NCBI GenBank assembly: GCA_964470825.1 | Contig: CAYYEF010000003.1 | Location: 1-45,698 of the forward strand | Length of the DNA stretch: 45,698 nucleotides | Direction: 5' to 3' | DNA from: CAYYEF01 sp964470825 | Lineage (GTDB): Bacteria > Patescibacteriota > Minisyncoccia > Phycocordibacterales > JAACPR01 | Translations under genes and position numbers: made by a program | Part shown: piece by piece, positions 1 to 6,977 of the stretch | How positions within the stretch are numbered: position 1 is the stretch's first letter | Layout of the letters: each line of letters opens with the position of its first letter | The notes under the pieces: generated by a model | The model's database searches: none | What the model was told of the DNA's origin: nothing | The model's input: the letters and a program-made list of their open reading frames with translations, nothing else

Positions 1-340
1 TTTCAAAAACTCCACCCAAAATTGAAACTTTGTCAGCGTATTTCTTTTGGAAAGAAAATACTTCACGTGCAGGTGCAATTAAATCATCTGCATACGCAAG
101 AGCAAGTTCCCCATCAAGTTGTGGAAGTTCTCCAGCAATTTGTGTATCTCCAAAAGCTTTTTTCACAAGGGATTTTTTGGCTACGAAATATGAAACATTA
201 GCATCTCGAAGTTTTCTTCTGATTTCTGCAGTTTCATTTACAGGAAGTCCGTGAAAATTAACGAACACTACTGAATTTTTATCAGTAACACTTTTTAATT
301 TTTCAAGAATATCCTTCTTTTTTGCTTTTGTAATAGCCAT
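1..340 (-). CDS. rplJ: 50S ribosomal protein L10 (uL10), N-terminal part
   Basis: The reverse strand reads an N-terminus MAITKAKKKDILEKLKSV from an ATG at 340-338 and stays open to the window edge (113 codons). It has the L10 pattern: basic N-terminus, VVFVNFHGLPV strand, RRKLRDANVSYFVAKKSL, then GELALAYADD. L10 is the base of the ribosomal stalk and holds the L7/L12 dimers that recruit translation GTPases. The C-terminus, and presumably rplL, lie beyond base 1. The upstream leader carries an L10-binding-type RNA, so autogenous control is expected. Truncated by the window, not by mutation. Confidence 0.95.
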   Translation of the reverse strand, partial: MAITKAKKKDILEKLKSVTDKNSVVFVNFHGLPVNETAEIRRKLRDANVSYFVAKKSLVKKAFGDTQIAGELPQLDGELALAYADDLIAPAREVFSFQKKYADKVSILGGVFE

Positions 341-371
341 AAATTTTTGTGTTTGTAGTTTAAAACTAAAA

Positions 372-508
372 AATCGACCTGTAAGGCCGAGTCGATTGAG
401 ATGTTGTATAGTTTTAACTCTTTAAAATAAAGAGTTTTTACTAAAACCTCGAGAGGACCTCTGTAAGTTATTTACATAATTTACTGCCTCTTGTCTGTGG
501 CCTTACAA
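372..508 (-). promoter_or_regulatory. L10 leader RNA with intrinsic attenuator
   Basis: Read on the minus strand, the 5' UTR of rplJ contains the L10-leader hallmark ACAGACAAGAGG pairing to CCTCTCGAGG. A second hairpin (arms about 416-437, AACTCTTTA/TAAAGAGTT) follows. A 7-bp hairpin AATCGAC/GTCGATT (397-372) runs into six Ts and looks like an intrinsic terminator. The 8-mer GTAAGGCC (506-499) is fully complementary to GGCCTTAC in the terminator loop (388-381) and could close the L10-binding domain. By analogy with known L10 leaders, free L10 or L10(L12)4 would bind and reduce expression; how the terminator is coupled is inferred. Confidence 0.75.
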
Positions 509-514
509 AAATAA

Positions 515-542
515 AAGATACCAGAAAAATAGAAAGTGTCAA
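515..542 (-). promoter_or_regulatory. Sigma-70-type promoter of rplJ
   Basis: On the minus strand, TTGACA (542-537), a 16-bp spacer, then TATCTT (520-515). Transcription would start just before the L10 leader. TTGACA with a 16-17 bp spacer recurs elsewhere in the window. Confidence 0.6.
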
Positions 543-559
543 ACAAATAGGTGTTTCTA

Positions 560-603
560 AATAATAAAAAACGCCGGATATAATACTGACGTTTTTTATT
601 ATT
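560..603 (-). terminator. Intrinsic terminator, probably bidirectional
   Basis: Perfect 14-bp inverted repeat AATAATAAAAAACG / CGTTTTTTATTATT around a 16-base loop, 20 bases past the stop of the Cys-rich protein gene. A and T tracts flank both sides. Confidence 0.75.
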
Positions 604-623
604 AAATTATTAATTTTATTATT

Positions 624-1766
624 TTATCTTTCTAACACACTTGGGTTCAAGACACATTTCAGGGATGGAGATTGCCCTTTTAATCCAAGTCCTCCAGGAG
701 TTATATCTGAACATTTAAAGAAATATTCTGAACCTGGTTCTACTTGATATCCGGTCTTTGTCTTGTTTTGATCTTCATAAACCTGAGAGCCTCTATATAC
801 ATTACATGCAACGAATGAGTCATCTGCACCTGTATTTGTAGTATATTCCAAATCACTCAGAGTACAGAAATCTCCTTTATTTACAATATTTGGGGTAATT
901 CTTCCTGTTACTTTTAATTGAGTTACGGGAAAGCCAGATGTAGAACTAGCAATTGGAGTCGTATTCTCACCATTTTGAGCCCTTTTTGCTATACAAGTAC
1001 CTGAAGATGCTGCACCACCTGAACCCTGACAAATCCATGAATATTGTGTATCAGATGAATTTATATTTCCTGCAGTACCCCTTTTACACAAATAAGAATT
1101 ATCTGGCAAAGTAGAAATTACCGTATCGGAACCAGACTCAAATAATTCACCGCATTTTCCTACTTGTGGTAATTTCTCTGCCTGACACATATCATCTGAA
1201 CCACCATATGTTCCGCCACAAGTCCATTTGTAAGTATTTTGTACAGTATTTACTATACTTTTTGGTCCACTCGAACACATTTGACCCCAAGCTGAAGGGG
1301 CTGTAGTTGTAATAGTTCCATCTAAACCACCACACTGTCCGTTCATAACTGGTGCATTCCATCTACAAGAAGAACTTGAACCGCCGTTTGATCCTTTACA
1401 GGTCCATGTTAATTTACCTTCATTATCAATCCATAAACTATCTCTAACACTTCCAGAAGCGCATTTTGCAGTAGGACTAAACTTCCCAGTTTGAAGGTTA
1501 AAAGGTTTATTTGGATTTCCACATACACCATTTACAGGTGGTGGCGGAGAAGGTGGAGGACAGTCAATTCCTAGAACTCGACATCTATCACTACCACCAT
1601 AATGAGTACTCCCAATATTAAAGTTCCCACACCCTGAATCAGAAAAACAAACTTTTCCATTTGGGCAACTGGCTTCTACATTTTTAATATCTGATATGTA
1701 GACAAATAGTGCTCCTAAAAATATTGCTGATATTGTAATTATTTTTTTCATTTTTATTTTAATCAT
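624..1766 (-). CDS. Secreted cysteine-rich repeat protein
   Basis: A 380-aa exported protein of unknown function. Residues 1-32 form a basic start plus hydrophobic helix (signal peptide, cleavage probably near VEAS-CPNG). A Pro-rich stretch around residue 70 precedes three or four degenerate modules of the form NGxCG....W(T/I)C.G..GG....C, rich in Cys, Ser and Gly and probably disulphide-bonded outside the cell. The last 95 residues form a distinct module (RITPNIV...C...GYQVEPGSEYFFKC...CVLNPS) that recurs at the end of the protein at 2902-3972. It is followed by a strong terminator. Surface or secreted role inferred; no enzyme motif seen. Confidence 0.8.
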   Translation of the reverse strand: MIKIKMKKIITISAIFLGALFVYISDIKNVEASCPNGKVCFSDSGCGNFNIGSTHYGGSDRCRVLGIDCPPPSPPPPVNGVCGNPNKPFNLQTGKFSPTAKCASGSVRDSLWIDNEGKLTWTCKGSNGGSSSSCRWNAPVMNGQCGGLDGTITTTAPSAWGQMCSSGPKSIVNTVQNTYKWTCGGTYGGSDDMCQAEKLPQVGKCGELFESGSDTVISTLPDNSYLCKRGTAGNINSSDTQYSWICQGSGGAASSGTCIAKRAQNGENTTPIASSTSGFPVTQLKVTGRITPNIVNKGDFCTLSDLEYTTNTGADDSFVACNVYRGSQVYEDQNKTKTGYQVEPGSEYFFKCSDITPGGLGLKGQSPSLKCVLNPSVLER

Positions 1767-1773
1767 ATTTTTA

Positions 1774-2847
1774 TTAATTATTATTTAAATTAATAATTGA
1801 TTGATTAATCTTCTCTTTCATAACACCTTTTTCAATAGTTCCAAGGGTAATATCTTGATCTACCAATCCGAGTGCTGTTTGATAATATTCAAGGGCCTTA
1901 ACTTTCTCATTAATACCTTCCATCAAAAGAGCGTAGACAACATATGCAAAAGAATCTTTATTATATATTTCAAGGGCCTTTTTAAGGTCAGATTCTATTT
2001 CATTTTTTAGAATATTATCTGTAATAACATAATTTGAGAGTAAAATTCTAGCATAAGCCCTATTTGAATAAGCGTTTCCATAATTCTCAAAAGTATTTAT
2101 AGCGTTTGTAAAGGCATTAACCGCAGAATCATATTCATCTATTTCTAGATCAGCCAAACCAACTATTTCAAAAGCGGTGGATTTTACATAAGCAATTTTT
2201 GAAAATTGAATAACGGCATTTGCATAATTTCTAGCATTTTCCCAATCACCTTTTCTTTGAGCAATACGAGCTAAATTCATAAGGGCAGTGTCATTTTGAT
2301 TATTTAATTCATAAGCCTTAGAATAATCAGCTTCTGCAGAAACTAAATCACCAGATAAATCATAGGCATGCCCTCTTTTAACATATGAAATATCATAATC
2401 TTGATTTAATGATATAGCTTTATTGTAATTATCCAAAGATTTTTCATAATCTTCAAATATCTCATAAACATAACCCAAAACCAAATAAGCATCTACATTA
2501 TTAGAATCATTTTCTAAAACCTCTTCTGCTAAAACTAGAGCTTTTTTACCATACTCTTCTTCTTTAAATTCTAGACTAGCCTTTTCAAGATAGACATTGG
2601 CCAAATCTATTTTTGCTTGATTATCATTTCCTCTAACTCTTACCAATTCTTCAGCTATTTCAAGCTGTTTTTCTACATCCCCTTCTTGAGCACTTTGTGA
2701 TAATTCATCGTTTAGAGTTATTATATTATAATCCGCTCTTGGAATTATTTTCCAATTCTCTATTAAAAAATATTTATTAAAAAATAAATAGGCCGCCCCG
2801 ATAATTATTAATATTGAAATTAGTATTGTTAAAATTTTTTTACTCAT
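1774..2847 (-). CDS. Membrane-anchored TPR protein
   Basis: Starts MSKKILTILISILIIIGAAY: one N-terminal transmembrane anchor, then about eight tetratricopeptide-like helix pairs, e.g. VDAYLVLGYVYEIFEDYEKSL, DISYVKRGHAYDLSGDLVSA and GNAYSNRAYARILLSN. TPR arrays are protein-interaction scaffolds; the partner is unknown. The frame can be extended six codons to a TTG at 2865, but ATG 2847 is preferred because a -10-like TATACT lies 8 bases before it, which would place the mRNA start at or beside the ATG. It lies between the two exported proteins with the shared C-terminal module, 7 bases before the Cys-rich gene, suggesting an export or envelope role. Confidence 0.82.
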   Translation of the reverse strand: MSKKILTILISILIIIGAAYLFFNKYFLIENWKIIPRADYNIITLNDELSQSAQEGDVEKQLEIAEELVRVRGNDNQAKIDLANVYLEKASLEFKEEEYGKKALVLAEEVLENDSNNVDAYLVLGYVYEIFEDYEKSLDNYNKAISLNQDYDISYVKRGHAYDLSGDLVSAEADYSKAYELNNQNDTALMNLARIAQRKGDWENARNYANAVIQFSKIAYVKSTAFEIVGLADLEIDEYDSAVNAFTNAINTFENYGNAYSNRAYARILLSNYVITDNILKNEIESDLKKALEIYNKDSFAYVVYALLMEGINEKVKALEYYQTALGLVDQDITLGTIEKGVMKEKINQSIINLNNN

Positions 2848-2901
2848 ACTTATAAAGTATAACAATTAAATTTTCTATTAAGACAGCAGTTATGCACAAA
2901 A

Positions 2902-3972
2902 CTATATTTCTTTAATCTTAGGATTCAAAAGACAAGTCATTGGCTGACTGTTATATATAACTCCTGTTGTTGAAACAATCTCTGTACAATGTACATAATA
3001 ACCACTTCCAACTTCTACTTGATGTCCTTGATTAACACTTGCATCCTGATGTTCTTCACTGTTACTTTTTCTAATTATACAACTATAATTTTCAGGAGTA
3101 TTCCATAAAACAGTACACATGTCAGTTGGGTTTTCTACAATAGAAGGAACCAGTCTAGCATCTAGATCATATGTTGAATTATTAGAATTTTTTAATTCAG
3201 TTGTTACAGAACAAGAGTTACCTCCGCAAGTCCAACTGTATTGGTAGTCGTATATATCAGTACCATTCGGTGTCAGATCTTCTATTTGAGTTTCATTTAT
3301 TTGTAAGTTATCAGGAACAGTTGAAGCTCCGCTGCCATTCGTACATAAAAATCCTTGTGAGGGCAAAGCTTGCATAAATTGATTATTGTAAGCACAGTTT
3401 AAAGTATTAGTCTCAGACAAGATAACATTTTTAAAATCAATCCAACCAACAACATCAGAACCCCAGGCATAACTAGGATCATTACTATTTGAATTATTAA
3501 TTTTAACACTATAATCAGGACTTATACCTGACATAGAAATCCAACCATCCCAGCCGTCTGTCCTGCTTTGCATAGAACTACAATTTCCATTAATTGTTCC
3601 TGAGCAAGCTCTTGCCCAACCTTGAATTTTATTATTATTAAAGTTAAATTTTGCATTTTCTTGTAAAGTACCAGAACCTATTGGAAAATCTGTAAGTCCT
3701 CCAAACTTTATCCAGCCGATATTTTCAGACCAAGCATAACCATTCAAAAACCCGTTTGAATCTATTTCAACAAAGTTATTTCCATTAGTTGTTGATGCGA
3801 AAGAAATCCAGCCGATATTTTCAGACCAAGCATAACCATATAATTTTTGATTTGAACTTTGGGCATTAGATTTTGGAATTTTTATTTCAGAGAAACCAAA
3901 AAAGGCAAAAAGGCAAAAAAGTAAAGAGAATAGTGTAATTATTTTTATATTACTATTTAACACTTTAAACAT
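2902..3972 (-). CDS. Secreted WSENxGW-repeat protein
   Basis: 356 aa. A signal peptide (residues 1 to about 37, ending near SNAQS) is followed by repeats of the aromatic motif GYAWSENIGWI at about residues 46 and 78 and two decayed copies (GWDGWISMSG, YAWGSDVVGWIDF). This repeat type is common in exported proteins of Parcubacteria; its function is unknown. A Cys-containing middle segment (YSWTCGG) follows. The last 85 residues match the C-terminal module of the protein at 624-1766, including the ending CxLNPxxxE. A TATAAT-like box lies about 20 bases upstream of the ATG, so the leader is very short or absent. Function not recognised. Confidence 0.8.
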   Translation of the reverse strand: MFKVLNSNIKIITLFSLLFCLFAFFGFSEIKIPKSNAQSSNQKLYGYAWSENIGWISFASTTNGNNFVEIDSNGFLNGYAWSENIGWIKFGGLTDFPIGSGTLQENAKFNFNNNKIQGWARACSGTINGNCSSMQSRTDGWDGWISMSGISPDYSVKINNSNSNDPSYAWGSDVVGWIDFKNVILSETNTLNCAYNNQFMQALPSQGFLCTNGSGASTVPDNLQINETQIEDLTPNGTDIYDYQYSWTCGGNSCSVTTELKNSNNSTYDLDARLVPSIVENPTDMCTVLWNTPENYSCIIRKSNSEEHQDASVNQGHQVEVGSGYYVHCTEIVSTTGVIYNSQPMTCLLNPKIKEI

Positions 3973-4013
3973 TATAACAAAATAATCATATTATAATCTT
4001 GGGAGTTATTAAC

Positions 4014-4054
4014 AAAATAAAAAATCACCTCTGCATGAGATGATTTTTTATTTT
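4014..4054 (-). terminator. Intrinsic terminator after fusA
   Basis: AAAATAAAAAATCA (4014-4027) pairs with TGATTTTTTATTTT (4041-4054). CTC/GAG extends the stem inside. A T tract follows on either strand. It lies 7 bases past the fusA stop. Confidence 0.8.
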
Positions 4055-4060
4055 AATTAT

Positions 4061-5983
4061 TTATTTCTTTCCCGCTGAAATTTCCATAGCTACATTTGCA
4101 GGCACAATTGCATAGTGATCAGGTTCAATTGTAGCACTACCACGTCCTTGAGTCATAGATCTCAAAATTGTTGTGTAACCAAATAATTCTGATAGTGGAA
4201 CTTTTGCGTGAATTGTTGTCATTCCATTTCCTCGATCATCCATTCCTTCTACTTGACCTCGTTTTGATGAAAGATTACCAGTAATATCTCCAGTAAATTC
4301 TTCTGGTACGATTACTTCAACTTTCATAATAGGTTCTAGAATAACTGGATTTGCTCGACGAGCAGCTTCTTGGAAAGCCATAGATGCTGCCAATTTGAAA
4401 GCAAGTTCTGAAGAGTCCACATCGTGGTATGAACCATCGTACAATTCTACTGAAACATCAGTGATTCTGTATCCAGCAACTACTCCACGATCAAGAGCTT
4501 CTTTGAATCCTTTTTCACAAGCAGGAATGAATTCTCCTGGAATTGCACCTCCTTTAATGTTGTTAATGAATTCGAAACCAGGTTCTCTCTTAATGTTTTT
4601 TGGAAGTTTTTCCAAGTTAACATCTTTTTCAAGAGGTTTAATTTTAATTTTTACGTGACCATATTGACCCTTACCTCCAGACTGTTTGATGTATTTATGT
4701 TCAGCCTCAGCGCTACCATTAATAGTTTCTCGGTACGCTACTTGTGGTTTACCAACATTTGCTTCAACATTAAATTCTCGTTTCATACGATCCACAATAA
4801 TTTCAAGGTGAAGTTCACCCATACCTGAAATCACAGTTTCTCCTGTTTCTTGATCTGAAGTCACTCTGAAAGTTGGATCTTCGTCAGAAAGTCTCTTCAA
4901 AGCAATACCCATTTTTTCTTGGTCTGCTTTTGTTTTTGGTTCAATTCTCATAGAAATAACTGGTTCAGCGAATTCAATTCTATGTAGTTCGATTGGATTC
5001 TTTTCGTCACACAATGTGTCTGATGTTCGAGTTGTTTTCAAACCTACAGCTGCAGCAATTTCTCCAGCATATACAGTTTGTACTTCTTCTCTTTCGTTTG
5101 CGTGCATTCGTAGAATTCGGCCAAGTCTTTCTTTTTCACCGTTTGTTGAGTTGTANNNNNNNNNNNNNNNNNNNNNNNNNNNNNNNNNNNNNNNNNNNNN
5201 NNNNNNNNNNNNNNNNNNNNNNNNNNNNNNNNNNNNNNNNNNNNNNNNNNNNNNNTTCAAAAATCTTTCCATTTGAGCGTCATCATTTTCTACAATTTTT
5301 TCTACAAGTTCTGCGTGATATTTTTCTACATCAGCTTTTAATTCTTCTGGAACTTCTTCTTCAACTACTTTGTTACCCATCTCACCTTCAAATCGGTAAG
5401 CTTTTTTCTTTAGTAGGTCAATAACACCCTTCATGTCCCCTTCTTCACCCCATGGAATTTGTGCTCTAACAGCATTAGGAGTAAGTCTTCTAATGATTGA
5501 AAGATATGATCTTTCGAAAGATGCTCCTGTTCGATCGATTTTGTTTATGTAACAAATTCGAGGCACTCTATATTTATCAGCTTGTCTCCAAACTGTTTCT
5601 GATTGAGGTTCTACCCCAGCCACACCGTCAAATACTACAAGTCCACCGTCTAGAACTTTTAGTGATCGCTCTACTTCAGCAGTAAAGTCTACGTGTCCAG
5701 GAGTGTCGATAATATTAAATCGACATTTATTTTCAATATTTGTTTTGTCTGCAACATATGTAGGTGTCCAGAAACAAGTTGTAGCAGCAGAAGTAATAGT
5801 AATACCTCTTTCTCTTTCTTGTTCCATCCAGTCCATGATAGCCGCACCTTCGTGCACTTCTCCAATCTTGTGTGATACACCAGTATAGAAAAGAATACGT
5901 TCTGTTGTTGTAGTTTTACCAGCATCAATGTGAGCGATAATTCCAAAGTTTCGAACTCGGTTTAAGGGATAATCTCGTGACAT
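4061..5983 (-). CDS. fusA: Elongation factor G, interrupted by an assembly gap
   Basis: EF-G drives GTP-dependent translocation and, with RRF, ribosome recycling. The N-terminus MSRDYPLNRVRNFGIIAHID is followed by the P-loop AHIDAGKTTTTE, DTPGHVDF and NKID. After the gap come the domain II-V signatures (LRMHANEREEV, EDPTFRV, GMGELHLEIIVDRMKREF, YDGSYHDVDSSE, FGYTTILRSMTQGRG). The N block at 5156-5255 removes the end of the G domain and start of domain II. Comparison with Thermus EF-G suggests about 110 residues (about 330 bp) are missing, so the apparent 640 aa should be about 715. It has its own promoter, separate from rpsL-rpsG. Confidence 0.97.
   Translation of the reverse strand: MSRDYPLNRVRNFGIIAHIDAGKTTTTERILFYTGVSHKIGEVHEGAAIMDWMEQERERGITITSAATTCFWTPTYVADKTNIENKCRFNIIDTPGHVDFTAEVERSLKVLDGGLVVFDGVAGVEPQSETVWRQADKYRVPRICYINKIDRTGASFERSYLSIIRRLTPNAVRAQIPWGEEGDMKGVIDLLKKKAYRFEGEMGNKVVEEEVPEELKADVEKYHAELVEKIVENDDAQMERFLXXXXXXXXXXXXXXXXXXXXXXXXXXXXXXXXXXYNSTNGEKERLGRILRMHANEREEVQTVYAGEIAAAVGLKTTRTSDTLCDEKNPIELHRIEFAEPVISMRIEPKTKADQEKMGIALKRLSDEDPTFRVTSDQETGETVISGMGELHLEIIVDRMKREFNVEANVGKPQVAYRETINGSAEAEHKYIKQSGGKGQYGHVKIKIKPLEKDVNLEKLPKNIKREPGFEFINNIKGGAIPGEFIPACEKGFKEALDRGVVAGYRITDVSVELYDGSYHDVDSSELAFKLAASMAFQEAARRANPVILEPIMKVEVIVPEEFTGDITGNLSSKRGQVEGMDDRGNGMTTIHAKVPLSELFGYTTILRSMTQGRGSATIEPDHYAIVPANVAMEISAGKK
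5156..5255. other. Assembly gap (100 N) inside fusA
   Basis: Exactly 100 N, the usual placeholder. The EF-G residues missing across it imply roughly 330 bp of real sequence. Confidence 0.95.
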
Positions 5984-6035
5984 AAATAATTTATTTTTGA
6001 TTAATTTTTAAGTTTTAAATACTTAAAATTTTGAT

Positions 6036-6062
6036 AATAAAAAAGCGAAGGGTGACTTTGCT
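6036..6062 (-). terminator. Terminator-like hairpin in the fusA leader
   Basis: On the minus strand AGCAAAG pairs with CTTCGCT (one mismatch, loop TCACC), followed by TTTTTTATT. It starts only a few bases after the predicted transcription start and 50 bases before the fusA ATG, so it would act as an attenuator rather than an end-of-gene terminator. The stem is weak, so the call is tentative. Confidence 0.4.
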
Positions 6063-6072
6063 TAATACAGAA

Positions 6073-6101
6073 AGATTACATTAAATAGGTTTTTTTATCA
6101 A
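6073..6101 (-). promoter_or_regulatory. Promoter of fusA
   Basis: On the minus strand, TTGATA (6101-6096), 17-bp spacer, TAATCT (6078-6073). It lies between the rpsG terminator and fusA, so fusA is transcribed on its own. Confidence 0.5.
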
Positions 6102-6109
6102 GCTATAAA

Positions 6110-6183
6110 AAATAAAAAACTTCTTGTGAGATCCCCTCGCAGACGAAGTCGAGGACAGAATCGAAACAAGAAGTTTTTTATTT
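6110..6183 (-). terminator. Long-stem terminator between rpsG and fusA
   Basis: An 18-bp perfect inverted repeat, AAATAAAAAACTTCTTGT (6110-6127) and its complement (6166-6183). The loop holds a second stem (CCTCG/CGAGG). The outer arm overlaps the last base of the rpsG stop codon. This separates rpsL-rpsG from fusA. Confidence 0.85.
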
Positions 6184-6482
6184 TACCAAGCAAAGTGAGC
6201 GAAAGCTTTGTTTGCTTCAGCCATTTTCAAAGTATTTTCTTTCTTCTTAATAGCTTCTCCTTCATTTTTGCTTGCTAGAATAATTTCATCTGCTAGTTTT
6301 AGAGCCATTTTTCGGCCTTTTCCAGNNNNNNNNNNNNNNNNNNNNNNNNNNNNNNNNNNNNNNNNNNNNNNNNNNNNNNNNNNNNNNNNNNNNNNNNNNN
6401 NNNNNNNNNNNNNNNNNNNNNNNNNTGAGTTGAATTTAATATCTGGTTTTGCAATATTTCTATTTTTTACTGGTCTTCGCAT
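6183..6482 (-). CDS. rpsG: 30S ribosomal protein S7 (uS7), interrupted by an assembly gap
   Basis: S7 nucleates the 30S head by binding the 3' domain of 16S rRNA. The N-terminal MRRPVKNRNIAKPDIKFNS and the C-terminal GRKMALKLADEIILAS...KKKENTLKMAEANKAFAHFAW are diagnostic (MAEANKAFAH is near-universal). The 100-N gap hides the middle; a normal S7 of about 156 residues implies about 90 missing residues, or about 270 bp, against 100 N shown. It starts 8 bases after rpsL and is followed directly by a strong terminator. Confidence 0.96.
   Translation of the reverse strand: MRRPVKNRNIAKPDIKFNSXXXXXXXXXXXXXXXXXXXXXXXXXXXXXXXXXXGKGRKMALKLADEIILASKNEGEAIKKKENTLKMAEANKAFAHFAW
6326..6425. other. Assembly gap (100 N) inside rpsG
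   Basis: Exactly 100 N. S7 family length implies roughly 270 bp are really missing. Confidence 0.95.
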
Positions 6483-6490
6483 ATTATTTA

Positions 6491-6904
6491 TTATTTAGCC
6501 TTTGGGGTTTTAGTTCCGTACATACTTCGTCCTTTTCGTCGTGTTTGTACACCTTCAGCATCAAGCACACCTCGCACGATTGTATAACGAATGTTTACGT
6601 CTTTTACACGTCCACCTCGTAGTAATACTACTGAGTGTTCTTGTAGATTGTGACCCATACCAGGAATGTATGCAGTAACTTCTAGACCATTAGATAATCG
6701 AACTCGGGCAATCTTTCGAATAGCTGAGTTAGGTTTTCTAGGTGTTTTTGTAGTTACTTTTGTACAAACTCCTCTTTTAAATGGTGATTCATAAAATGTT
6801 GGTCGGTTTTGAATAGTGTTAAAACCACGAGTCAAAGCAACTGCTTTTGATTTCGCTTTTGTTCTACCTCTTTTTCTTTTAACCAATTGATTTATTGTTG
6901 GCAT
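6491..6904 (-). CDS. rpsL: 30S ribosomal protein S12 (uS12) with unusual decoding-site residues
   Basis: S12 lines the decoding centre and sets accuracy. Signatures: MPTINQLVKRKR, FKRGVCTKV, TPRKPNSAIRK, GHNLQEHSVVLLRGGRVKD, RSMYGTKTPK. At 137 aa it exceeds the E. coli protein (124) because of an insertion of about 14 residues (TRGFNTIQNRPTFY, about 25-38). Two features stand out. Arg56 sits where E. coli has Lys43, the classic streptomycin site. The near-universal loop KDLPGVRY reads KDVNIRY (101-107), one residue shorter and without Pro-Gly. Head of a short rpsL-rpsG operon. Confidence 0.97.
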   Translation of the reverse strand: MPTINQLVKRKRGRTKAKSKAVALTRGFNTIQNRPTFYESPFKRGVCTKVTTKTPRKPNSAIRKIARVRLSNGLEVTAYIPGMGHNLQEHSVVLLRGGRVKDVNIRYTIVRGVLDAEGVQTRRKGRSMYGTKTPKAK

Positions 6905-6977
6905 ATAGTGAGAGACACTTTAATATAAAATAAGAATTTATGCAAGTGTTTTGTAATAAATATTGTATTTTTAACTT

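Noticed and set aside
58..72. TTCACGTG-like sequence in rplJ as another parS
   Set aside because: Only the central octamer is shared; the flanks do not match, so it is probably chance.
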